Shown here: positions 26,557 to 33,239 of the stretch, in pieces
Layout: the number at the start of each line of letters is the position of its first letter
Position numbering within the stretch: the first letter of the stretch is position 1
Source: an uncultured Oscillospiraceae bacterium
GTDB lineage: Bacteria > Bacillota > Clostridia > Oscillospirales > Oscillospiraceae
NCBI GenBank assembly: GCA_934589835.1
Contig: CAKTOK010000002.1
Coordinates: forward strand, 54,697 to 118,696
Length of the DNA: 64,000 bases
Reading direction: 5' to 3'
Position numbers and translations under genes: made by a program
The notes under the pieces: model-generated
What the model was told of the DNA's origin: nothing
Database searches by the model: none
Seen by the model: the letters and a program-made list of their open reading frames with translations, nothing else

Positions 26557-27483
26557 TTACAGCGTTTCCTTGACTTTGGCGGCAATCTGATCCGCTGTCA
26601 GGCCGTATTCCCGCAGCACATCCGCCGCTTTGCCGGACTGGCCGAACTGATCGTTGACGCCGATCTTCCGGAACTTGCAGGAGACCTTGCCCATCAGTAC
26701 ATCTGCCACCGCGTCGCCCAGACCGCCGATGACACTATGCTCCTCTACGGTCACCACGTTGCCGCACTGCTGGGCGTACCTCATGACGCACGCCGCGTCA
26801 ATGGGCTTGATGGTATGGATGTTGATGACGCTGATCTCGATGCCCTCCGATGCCAGCAGCTTCGCCGCCTCCAGCGCCTCGCTGACCATCAGGCCGCAGG
26901 CAAACACGGCGACATCCTTGCCCTCCCGCAGCACGTTGGCCTTGCCGATCTCGAAGGGATAGTCCTCCTCGAACACCGGCGTCGCCAGACGGGCCAGACG
27001 CATATAGGCCGGCCCCTGGAACTCCGCCAGTGCGAAGGTAGCCTTGCGAGCCTCCTTGGCGTCTGCGGGCACGATCACCGTCATGCCGGGGATGAGCCGC
27101 ATCAGGCCAATGTCCTCGATGGACTGGTGGCTGCCGCCGTCCTCGCCCACGGAAACACCGGCGTGGGAGCAGCAAATTTTCACATTGAACTTGGGATAGG
27201 CGATGGAGTTGCGGATCTGCTCATAGGCGCGCCCAGCGCCGAACATGGCAAACGTGGAGCAGAAGGGAACAAGCCCCATGGTGGACAGGCCCGCGCCGAT
27301 GTTCATCATATTGGCCTCGGCGATGCCGCAGTCGAAGAACCGCTGGGGATAGGCAGCCTTGAAAAACTTGGTCATGGTCGCACCGGCCAGATCGGCGTCC
27401 AGCACCACGACTTTTTCGTTGACGGCGCCCAGCTCTACCAGTGCCTTGCCGTACGCTTCACGGGTCGCGATCTTTTCACTCAT
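26557..27483 (-). CDS. Transketolase, C-terminal (pyrimidine-binding) subunit
   Basis: 308 residues. MSEKIATREAYGKALVELGAVNEKVVVLDADLAG starts the ThDP pyrimidine domain. The catalytic Glu lies in DCGIAEANMMNIGAG, and the C-terminal transketolase domain follows (EDYPFEIGKANVLREGKDVAVFACGLMVSEALEAA). It works with the N-terminal subunit encoded three bases upstream to move two-carbon units in the pentose phosphate pathway. The split arrangement is common in clostridia. Confidence 0.95.
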   Translation of the reverse strand: MSEKIATREAYGKALVELGAVNEKVVVLDADLAGATMTKFFKAAYPQRFFDCGIAEANMMNIGAGLSTMGLVPFCSTFAMFGAGRAYEQIRNSIAYPKFNVKICCSHAGVSVGEDGGSHQSIEDIGLMRLIPGMTVIVPADAKEARKATFALAEFQGPAYMRLARLATPVFEEDYPFEIGKANVLREGKDVAVFACGLMVSEALEAAKLLASEGIEISVINIHTIKPIDAACVMRYAQQCGNVVTVEEHSVIGGLGDAVADVLMGKVSCKFRKIGVNDQFGQSGKAADVLREYGLTADQIAAKVKETL

Positions 27484-27486
27484 GGC

Positions 27487-28296
27487 TCAGTCCTCCAATT
27501 CCTTCAATGCCTGCTGACGCTGCTCCTCGTTGGGAGCCTTACCATGCCAGCCCACTTGGTTTTCCATAAACGAAACGCCCTTGCCCTTGACGGTGTGGGC
27601 CAGAATGGCGCGGGGCTTGCCCGCCGCCACCGGCGCGCTCAGCGCTGCCTCGATGGCATCCAGATCGTGGCCGTCCAGCTCGTGCAGGTCGAAGCCGAAC
27701 GCCCGCAGCTTGGCAGCCAGATCGCCCAGACTCATGACCTCATCGTTGCTGCCGTCGATCTGCAGTCCGTTGTTGTCCACGATCACCGTCAGATTGTCCA
27801 GCTTGTAGTGGGCGGCGGACATCAGCGCCTCCCAGATCTGCCCCTCCTGACACTCGCCATCGCCCAGCAGGGTGTACACCTTTGTATTCTTGCCCTGGAC
27901 CTTGGCGCCCAGCGCCATACCCACGGCGATCGAGCAGCCCTGACCCAGCGAGCCGGTGGAGGCATCCACACCCGGCACCTTCTTGCAGTCGGGATGGCCC
28001 TGCAGGATGCTGTGCAGCTGCCGGAAGCTCTTGAACTCATCGCGGCTGATGAAGCCCTTTTCCGCCAGCACCGCATAGTAGCAGGGGGCCGCATGGCCCT
28101 TGCTCAGCACGAAGCGGTCGCGGTCCTCGGCCTTGGGGTTCTCAGGATCGACGTGCATATGGTTGTAGAACACGCTGACCATCAGCTCCACCGCGGAGAG
28201 GGAGCCGCCGGGATGGCCGGAACCGGCGTTTGCCGTCATATTGATGATATCCCGACGTACCTGACGGCATACGCGGGAAAGCTCTGCTGTATTCAT
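27487..28296 (-). CDS. Transketolase, N-terminal (ThDP pyrophosphate-binding) subunit
   Basis: 269 residues. NMTANAGSGHPGGSLSAVELM supplies conserved His and Gly residues. The ThDP/Mg motif runs from LLGDGECQEGQIWEALMSAA to VIVDNNGLQIDG, with HTVKGKGVSFMEN later. It is the first gene of a two-gene operon with its own promoter (28328-28356) and a good ribosome site (GGAGGT). Confidence 0.95.
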   Translation of the reverse strand: MNTAELSRVCRQVRRDIINMTANAGSGHPGGSLSAVELMVSVFYNHMHVDPENPKAEDRDRFVLSKGHAAPCYYAVLAEKGFISRDEFKSFRQLHSILQGHPDCKKVPGVDASTGSLGQGCSIAVGMALGAKVQGKNTKVYTLLGDGECQEGQIWEALMSAAHYKLDNLTVIVDNNGLQIDGSNDEVMSLGDLAAKLRAFGFDLHELDGHDLDAIEAALSAPVAAGKPRAILAHTVKGKGVSFMENQVGWHGKAPNEEQRQQALKELED

Positions 28297-28327
28297 GGGG
28301 GACCTCCATTCCTATTTCTTCCGTATA

Positions 28328-28356
28328 AGAGTAGCGCATTTTCCGCCAAATGTCAA
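28328..28356 (-). promoter_or_regulatory. Sigma-A promoter of the transketolase operon
   Basis: On the - strand: TTGACA (28356-28351), 17 bases and TACTCT (28333-28328). Confidence 0.7.
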
Positions 28357-28404
28357 TGAACATCCGCCGTATACGCCGCATAGGCTGTACCGGAGGGATG
28401 CCCT

Positions 28405-28908
28405 ATGATCTTTCGGCCCTATCGGCGGCTCAACGCCGTTCTCTACGCCCATCACTGGGCCTACGGACGGAATCCGCGGTTCTACGACTACGAGGAGCTG
28501 GGCGGCGACTGCACCAACTTTGCCTCCCAGTGCGTCTATGCCGGCGCCGGCGTCATGAATTACACGCCGGTCTACGGCTGGTATTACATCGACCCCGACA
28601 ATAAAGCACCGGCATGGACCGGCGTGGAGTATTTCTACAGCTTTCTCACCCGTCCTCAGATATCGCTGGGGCCCGTGGCACGGGAGACCGATGATCTGCG
28701 CCTTGCCCAGTCTGGCGACGTGATCCAGCTCCGATTCTCCGGCCCTGTTTTTCAGCATTCACCGGTGGTGGTGCAGACCAGTCCTGACGGTTCAGCGGAT
28801 AAAATACTGCTGGCGGCCCACAGCAGCGACGCGGATTGGCGGCCACTGAGCAGCTACGAATACGAGGCTTACCGCGTTCTGCATATTCTGGGCTTCTATG
28901 ACGAATAA
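28405..28908 (+). CDS. Amidase-domain protein (Amidase_6 type)
   Basis: 167 residues starting after GGAGGGATG. The pattern ANHWAYGRNP-like YAHHWAYGRNPRFYDYEELGGDCTNFASQC, followed by GW(Y)...AHSSDADWRPLSSY, matches the putative amidase domain PF12671, where the Cys of DCTNFASQ and a later His are thought to form the active site. There is no signal peptide or membrane helix, so it would be cytoplasmic or spore-associated. The substrate is unknown; cell wall peptides are a guess from related folds. Confidence 0.8.
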   Translation: MIFRPYRRLNAVLYAHHWAYGRNPRFYDYEELGGDCTNFASQCVYAGAGVMNYTPVYGWYYIDPDNKAPAWTGVEYFYSFLTRPQISLGPVARETDDLRLAQSGDVIQLRFSGPVFQHSPVVVQTSPDGSADKILLAAHSSDADWRPLSSYEYEAYRVLHILGFYDE

Positions 28909-28913
28909 AAAGG

Positions 28914-28940
28914 GGAGACGGCATTCAATCCGCCGTCTCC
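28914..28940. terminator. Bidirectional hairpin between amidase-domain and recombinase genes
   Basis: GGAGACGGC (28914-28922) pairs with GCCGTCTCC (28932-28940). The right arm is inside the 3' end of the recombinase gene. The A-run AAAAA before it gives a T-run on the - strand. Confidence 0.75.
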
Positions 28941-29956
28941 TCACTGTTATCCTGTATTTTTCCTTTTACTTTCACACATGACAAGGGATTTGCCTTTGCA
29001 GCTACGCGCAGTGCCTCATTGTCAATATGGGTGTAGATTTCCGTTGTGTTCAGGTGTTCGTGGCCCAAAACCTCCTGCACTGCCTTGACGTCCACGCCGT
29101 TTTGCAGCATGAGCGTGGCCGCCGTATGCCGCAGCTTGTGGCTGGAATATCGCTCACTGTCCAGTCCCGCAGCGGACAGGTGCTTTTTCACCAGCGCGTG
29201 GACCGTGGACCGGCTGATACGCTTGTTTTGGCCGGACAGGAACAGCGCGTTTCGATCCTTTCCACCGACCGGCCGCCGCACCGTCAGGTATCGCTCCAAC
29301 GCATCCTTGCACGCACCGTTGAGATACACCACGCGCATTTTATTTCCCTTGCCCAGCACTCGCAGCGCATCGCCCTGGATGCTCGTGAGATCCAGCCCGA
29401 TCAGCTCCGAGATCCGCAGTCCGCAGTTGAGAAACAGCGTCAGAATGCAGTAATCCCGCTCCTGATGAGGGCCGTCCACCGATTCCAACAGGGAGAGGCA
29501 TTCCTGCAGCGTGAGATAGCGGGGGAGGGATTTCATCTGTTTGGGCGTATCCACGTCCTTGCAGGGATTGTCCTCTAAAAGATGACGCTTGTTGCAAATG
29601 TAGTTGAAAAAAGATCGGATCGTGGCCAGTTTTCGAGCCCTAGATGCTGCGTTCAGACCTTTGTTAGAAATTTCACTATTTTGATGCTGCAACCGGTCGC
29701 GGCTCAGATACGTCAGATATCCGTAAATATCCGCCAGGGTGATATCGGCAATGAATGCAAGACCAATGTCGCGGATGTCGATTTGGTCCAGCGGCAGACC
29801 GGCCAGCGCGGGGTCTCGTGTCTGCTTCAGAAAACGGAAAAAATTCCGCATATCCAGATAGTATTCATCTACCGTGCGCTGCGAATGCGCCTTGATGGTC
29901 TCATGGTAGCTGAGGAAGTCCAGCAGCAGCTGTGGCGAATCCGAACGATAATCCAT
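28925..29956 (-). CDS. Xer-like tyrosine recombinase
   Basis: 343 residues with a complete catalytic set: R in NCGLRISELIGLDL, K in VLGKGNKMRVVYL, H-x-x-R in SSHKLRHTAATLMLQNGVD, H in VLGHEHLNTTEIYTHI and its Tyr. The core-binding domain (~1-125) is longer than that of XerD (294 residues), with an insertion around DIRDIGLAFIADITLADIYGYL. It may be the XerC partner of XerD or a recombinase with another target. No Shine-Dalgarno site precedes the only possible ATG, since an in-frame stop lies three codons upstream. Confidence 0.85.
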   Translation of the reverse strand: MDYRSDSPQLLLDFLSYHETIKAHSQRTVDEYYLDMRNFFRFLKQTRDPALAGLPLDQIDIRDIGLAFIADITLADIYGYLTYLSRDRLQHQNSEISNKGLNAASRARKLATIRSFFNYICNKRHLLEDNPCKDVDTPKQMKSLPRYLTLQECLSLLESVDGPHQERDYCILTLFLNCGLRISELIGLDLTSIQGDALRVLGKGNKMRVVYLNGACKDALERYLTVRRPVGGKDRNALFLSGQNKRISRSTVHALVKKHLSAAGLDSERYSSHKLRHTAATLMLQNGVDVKAVQEVLGHEHLNTTEIYTHIDNEALRVAAKANPLSCVKVKGKIQDNSEETAD

Positions 29957-30224
29957 AGAAAGTTATAGGAAGGACGATGAAAGCATCACCTGAATCATTG
30001 CTTGTCCGACAGATAATAGACCGGCAGCTCTGACACGGTGTGCGCTTTCTGGCGCAGAGCGGTGCAGGTGATACTATTGCACTTCTATCCGGTGTTTTAC
30101 CTCCACTCGATTGAACAAAATTTTTATTTTGTTCAATCGCATCTACCCTTCCAAGACCTCCTCTCTTTTACGTCTCCTGCGTATCGTATCAGCGTTTTCC
30201 GGCGCTGTCAGGGAGACCGCCGCT
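29957..30224. other. 268-base intergenic region with a long perfect palindrome
   Basis: It lies between the recombinase and ptb, both on the - strand. No gene is supported; a + strand frame here has no ribosome site. The main feature is the AT-rich palindrome at 30108-30139. A weak hairpin (CAGCG/CGCTG, near 30190-30208) lies after ptb but has no T-tract. Confidence 0.6.
30108..30139. repeat. Perfect 14-bp inverted repeat
   Basis: CGATTGAACAAAAT (30108-30121) is exactly mirrored at 30126-30139 across a TTTT loop. There is no T-tract on either side after the arms. It may be a dyad operator or a transcript-end structure of ptb. Confidence 0.8.
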
Positions 30225-31127
30225 TTACGCCTTCAGGCAGCGCAGCACCGCCATCAGGATGGAATAGTACTTGCTGTCAGGCGTGTCGGCACGACTGGTA
30301 ATGATGACGGGGCAGGACGCGCCGCAGATGGTGCTGGCCATGGTCTTCCCTGCGATGTAGGTGCAGGCCTTGTATAGCACGTTGCCGATCTCAATGAACG
30401 GCACCAGCAGGATGTCCGCCTGACCGGCCACGGGATCGTGGATGGACTTGTGCTTCACGGACTCCATGGAGATGGCGCCGTCCAGCGCCAGCGGGCCGGA
30501 GATGACGCAGCCCGCCACGCCCCGCTCCGCGATCTCCTTGGCGGATACGGTGGACGGCATCTTGTCGGTCACATTCTCCACGGCGGACAGCACCGCCACC
30601 TTGGGGCACTCAATGCCCAGCGCACGGGCCACCGGCAGTGCGTTTTCCACGATACCGATCTGCGTCTCCACGTCGGGCGCGATGTTGATGGCGGCGTCGG
30701 TGATCATGACGAACCGGCCTTCATACTCAAAAATACCGCACTGGCTGACGAGGCGGCGTCCGCCGGTGGGGATCAGGCCCGTCTCCTTGTTCAGAATGGC
30801 GCGGGCAAAGTTGGAGGTCTGCAAAATGCCCTTCATGGGGATATCGGCCTTCCCTTCCCGCACCAGCTGCACGGCGATCTTGGCAGCCTCCAGCTCCTCG
30901 CCGTCAAAATCCACGATTTCATAGTCGCGCTCGCTCTCGCCCATCTCATGCAGCATGGCGATGATCTCGTCCTTCTTCCCCACCAGCGTGCCCTCTACAA
31001 CGCCTTTGCGGTGTGCGTTGACCACGGCGGACAGCGCTGGCTCGTCATGGGCATTGGCCAGTGCGATGCGCTTTTTCATATTCTGGCTCAGAACGTAATT
31101 TTCCAGTTCCTTAAAATTTGTCAGCAT
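30225..31127 (-). CDS. ptb: Phosphate butyryltransferase
   Basis: 300 residues of the PTA/PTB family: KRIALANAHDEPALSAVVNAHRKG, MKGILQTSNFARAILNKETGL, the core FVMITDAAINIAPD and GPLALDGAISMESVKHKSIHDPVAGQADILLVP. It would convert butyryl-CoA plus phosphate to butyryl phosphate. Butyrate kinase (buk), its usual operon partner, is not next to it. It could instead act on other acyl-CoAs of similar size. Strong own promoter at 31182-31210 and an AGGAGG ribosome site. Confidence 0.9.
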   Translation of the reverse strand: MLTNFKELENYVLSQNMKKRIALANAHDEPALSAVVNAHRKGVVEGTLVGKKDEIIAMLHEMGESERDYEIVDFDGEELEAAKIAVQLVREGKADIPMKGILQTSNFARAILNKETGLIPTGGRRLVSQCGIFEYEGRFVMITDAAINIAPDVETQIGIVENALPVARALGIECPKVAVLSAVENVTDKMPSTVSAKEIAERGVAGCVISGPLALDGAISMESVKHKSIHDPVAGQADILLVPFIEIGNVLYKACTYIAGKTMASTICGASCPVIITSRADTPDSKYYSILMAVLRCLKA

Positions 31128-31181
31128 TTTCTATATACCTCCTGATGCTTCGGTCTTTGCTGAACCGATCTCACGCGGCCT

Positions 31182-31210
31182 ATTATACGCTTTTATCCTG
31201 CGAAAGACAA
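31182..31210 (-). promoter_or_regulatory. Sigma-A promoter of ptb
   Basis: On the - strand: TTGTCT (31210-31205), 17 bases and a perfect TATAAT (31187-31182). Confidence 0.78.
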
Positions 31211-31248
31211 CTGTTTTGTCCCCCGCTCCAATCTATGGAAACATTTTC

Positions 31249-31277
31249 TTGCAAATACAGCCGCTTTGGGGTATACT
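31249..31277 (+). promoter_or_regulatory. Sigma-A promoter of the small membrane protein
   Basis: TTGCAA (31249-31254), 17 bases and TATACT (31272-31277). It sets the start of the next gene at 31306. Confidence 0.75.
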
Positions 31278-31305
31278 GGAAGAAATCAATGCAGGAGGGC
31301 CTCCT

Positions 31306-31617
31306 ATGTTCTGGGATATTCTTTTCTACGGCATCATTATTCTGGGTGCCATTCTCTTCATTGCCCTGACGGCCTACCGCATCGACTGGGCCAGACATCC
31401 CGAGAAGTATCAGGACCTCGCGGAGGATCCGGAAAAGGTGGCTTATCGCCAGAAGAAGGAGGCGGATAAGAAGGCCGCCGCCAAAAAAGCCAAGGAGAAG
31501 GAAAAGGCCCTTAAGCGGCAGAAGCGCGTGGACAAGGTCAACCACTACCGCGCCATCAACGGGATGGATCCCATCGGTCTGGACGGTAAGCCTAAGGACG
31601 CCAAAAAGAAAAAGTAA
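31306..31617 (+). CDS. Small single-helix membrane protein, unknown function
   Basis: 103 residues from the ATG at 31306 (AGGAGGG upstream, promoter at 31249; the longer in-frame start at 31216 would precede the promoter). One membrane helix (~4-23, ILFYGIIILGAILFIALTAY) is followed by a highly charged Lys/Glu/Ala helix (~40-75) and a basic end (PKDAKKKK). I do not recognise the family. The topology suggests a membrane anchor with a cytoplasmic, possibly coiled, tail. Confidence 0.7.
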   Translation: MFWDILFYGIIILGAILFIALTAYRIDWARHPEKYQDLAEDPEKVAYRQKKEADKKAAAKKAKEKEKALKRQKRVDKVNHYRAINGMDPIGLDGKPKDAKKKK

Positions 31618-31623
31618 ACGCAG

Positions 31624-31657
31624 CAGGCGGCGCTCCGCGGAGCGCCGCCTGTTTTTT
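31624..31657 (+). terminator. Intrinsic terminator of the small membrane protein gene
   Basis: A 28-base perfect palindrome (31624-31651) is followed by TTTTTT. It can also serve the convergent DUF4364 gene, which ends inside the T-tract. Confidence 0.9.
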
Positions 31658-32196
31658 CATGATCTGCCGGCATTTTCCCCGCCGCACAGCAGCGCCGTCA
31701 GCTGAGCGTAGACCTTCTCCGGCTCCCGCTGGAAGCGCTGGGCCAGCGAGTCTGCCGTCTGCCGGTCCGCCACCATCAGCTGCAGCTCCATCAGCTCGTC
31801 CACATCGTCCCGCAGGATCAGCGTCACGGTAAACGTCCCGTTTTCCCGGGCGGTCACATGGCTCTGTACCTGCGCCCGCCGCAGCGCCTCCCTGTTGTAA
31901 GCCGATACGTTCACATCGGAGTGCTGCCGCACCGTCTCCGGCAGGCTGGACTCGCAGATGCGGCTATTTCGCCGGCCCTTCTCCGTGATGACGTACCGCC
32001 CCTCCTCCGTCAGACGCAGGTGCTCCGTCCGCACCAGATCGTTCAGACACTCAGCGTAGTCGAAATAGTCGATGCCATCGTCGCACATGGTCAGATCCTG
32101 CATATCGGCCGGTGTCAGCGGTTCTGTCACGCGTGCCGCGATATAGAGAATGAGAAATTTGATCTCCAGCTTGTCCTGAATGAAGCCGACGCCCAC
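31657..32196 (-). CDS. DUF4364 family winged-helix protein
   Basis: 179 residues with a GTG start at 32196, which gives the family start GFIQDKLEIKFLILYIAARV and has GGGAGGG upstream. Longer readings would run through the promoter. The N-terminal half looks like a winged helix (LTPADMQDLTMCDDGIDYFDYAECLNDLVRTEHLRLTEEGRYVITEKGR). The C-terminal half is a beta-rich domain with VTLILRDDVDELMELQLMVA. The family is conserved in clostridia and of unknown role, probably a DNA-binding regulator. Confidence 0.8.
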   Translation of the reverse strand: MGVGFIQDKLEIKFLILYIAARVTEPLTPADMQDLTMCDDGIDYFDYAECLNDLVRTEHLRLTEEGRYVITEKGRRNSRICESSLPETVRQHSDVNVSAYNREALRRAQVQSHVTARENGTFTVTLILRDDVDELMELQLMVADRQTADSLAQRFQREPEKVYAQLTALLCGGENAGRS

Positions 32197-32227
32197 AAAG
32201 CATCCCTCCCATGATGGTACTGCCTTT

Positions 32228-32256
32228 ATTATACGCAAAATCACGGGATTTGTAAA
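32228..32256 (-). promoter_or_regulatory. Sigma-A promoter of the DUF4364 gene
   Basis: On the - strand: TTTACA (32256-32251), 17 bases and a perfect TATAAT (32233-32228). Confidence 0.8.
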
Positions 32257-32261
32257 GAGCG

Positions 32262-32291
32262 GGAGCCGCGCCGGATGTCCGGCGCGGCTCC
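32262..32291 (-). terminator. Hairpin after the cysteine-rich gene
   Basis: Perfect 13-bp arms (32262-32274 and 32279-32291) with a four-base loop. On the - strand only a short CTCTTT follows. It ends right before the DUF4364 -35 box. Confidence 0.65.
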
Positions 32292-32297
32292 TCCCTG

Positions 32298-33137
32298 TCA
32301 GTGGCAGGCGCAATAGCTGCGTGTGCTGTTATAGTCGTTGGGCGTATCCACTGTGTTGGGCGGGAAGAACTCGTTGACGGGGAAGGCTACACTGCGGAAC
32401 AGACCGCAGGGGTCCTCCTGCGCGTCGCAGGGGCACTCGGTCTGAGGGATGCAGTAGTCGTACACGGGGATCAATAGCTGCGTATCCCGCTCCAGCCGCA
32501 CCAGCGTGAACTGTCCCAGCGTCACATAAAACCGCCGGTTGGCGCTGTCATCGAACACCAGCTCCTGCCCGAAGCTCTGGGCGATGAAGGACGGGATCTC
32601 CGTCAGCCGCCCGCAGTCGCAGCCGGGCGCGGATGGGCAGTCCGTTACCTTCGTGTCCAGCACAATGGGATCCACCGCCTCTACCACAGCAATGGGCAGG
32701 TTCGTCCGCATACGCCCGGGGATATCCAGCTCGTCGAACGCCGTATCGGACGAAAAGATCTTGGCGTTGCCCTCGCTGCCAAACAGGATGCAGCGCTTGT
32801 CGAAGACGCACAGGCCATCCGCCTCAGCATAGCGCGGCGTACCGGTACACACCTGTAACGTCACGCGGTAGAAAAACCGCATATCGATGGAGTAAAAACC
32901 ACGGTTAAACGTGACCGGCTCCACATCTGTATAGATGTATAGCAGCTCCGCCGTACCGCCCTTGATCATCTGTGAGCTGCTCAGCACCTGCTGCGCCGTC
33001 ACCGTGGGATAGAACCGCAGGTCTTCCACGCAGTCCTTGTCGCGGCAGGAGTCGAAGATCTTCCGTGTATGGACGCAAACGGACTCGCGCACGCTGCTCA
33101 GATCGCAGACGGGGCCCGGCATCAGATTTTCAGGCAT
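32298..33137 (-). CDS. Uncharacterised cysteine-rich protein
   Basis: 279 residues with 16 cysteines spread over the whole length. The clusters are CVHTRKIFDSCRDKDC near the N-terminus, DCPSAPGCDCG in the middle, and YCIPQTECPCDAQEDPCG and SYCACH at the end. There is no signal peptide or membrane helix. The middle is predicted beta-rich (TAELLYIYTDVEPVTFNRGFYSIDMRFFYRVTLQVC). I do not recognise a named family. The start is fixed by AGGAGG. A sigma-K/sigma-E-like promoter and a dyad lie upstream, so a spore coat role is possible but is inference only. Confidence 0.75.
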   Translation of the reverse strand: MPENLMPGPVCDLSSVRESVCVHTRKIFDSCRDKDCVEDLRFYPTVTAQQVLSSSQMIKGGTAELLYIYTDVEPVTFNRGFYSIDMRFFYRVTLQVCTGTPRYAEADGLCVFDKRCILFGSEGNAKIFSSDTAFDELDIPGRMRTNLPIAVVEAVDPIVLDTKVTDCPSAPGCDCGRLTEIPSFIAQSFGQELVFDDSANRRFYVTLGQFTLVRLERDTQLLIPVYDYCIPQTECPCDAQEDPCGLFRSVAFPVNEFFPPNTVDTPNDYNSTRSYCACH

Positions 33138-33155
33138 TGTATGACCTCCTAATAA

Positions 33156-33182
33156 GTACTGAAAGAATGGCTCTTTCAGTAC
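33156..33182. repeat. Inverted repeat just upstream of the cysteine-rich gene
   Basis: GTACTGAAAGA (33156-33166) and TCTTTCAGTAC (33172-33182) are perfect 11-base arms with a five-base centre, between the promoter candidate and the ribosome site. Confidence 0.7.
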
Positions 33183-33208
33183 AGTGTATGCCCGCCCAAC
33201 GCAAAGGT
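33182..33208 (-). promoter_or_regulatory. Sporulation-type promoter candidate of the cysteine-rich gene
   Basis: On the - strand: AC (33208-33207), 16 bases, then CATACACTG (33190-33182). This fits the mother-cell sigma-K consensus AC-N16-CATAnnnTA with one mismatch; CATACACT also equals the sigma-E -10 pattern, but no sigma-E -35 is seen. No good sigma-A promoter is visible here. Confidence 0.4.
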
Positions 33209-33231
33209 GCGGCGCATCCGCGCCGCACCTT
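33204..33231 (-). terminator. Hairpin after dnaE
   Basis: Perfect 12-bp arms (33204-33215 and 33220-33231), four-base loop, with only a short T-run (CCTTTG) on the - strand. Confidence 0.65.
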
Positions 33232-33239
33232 CCGGTCCG

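Noticed and set aside
28360..28387. Sigma-K-like promoter (AC-N17-CATAGGCTG) for the amidase-domain gene
   Set aside because: The predicted transcript would start inside the ribosome site, and the -10 deviates from the consensus; too weak to list as a feature.
30038..30301. + strand reading frame after the recombinase
   Set aside because: It runs through the palindrome and into ptb antisense; no ribosome site.
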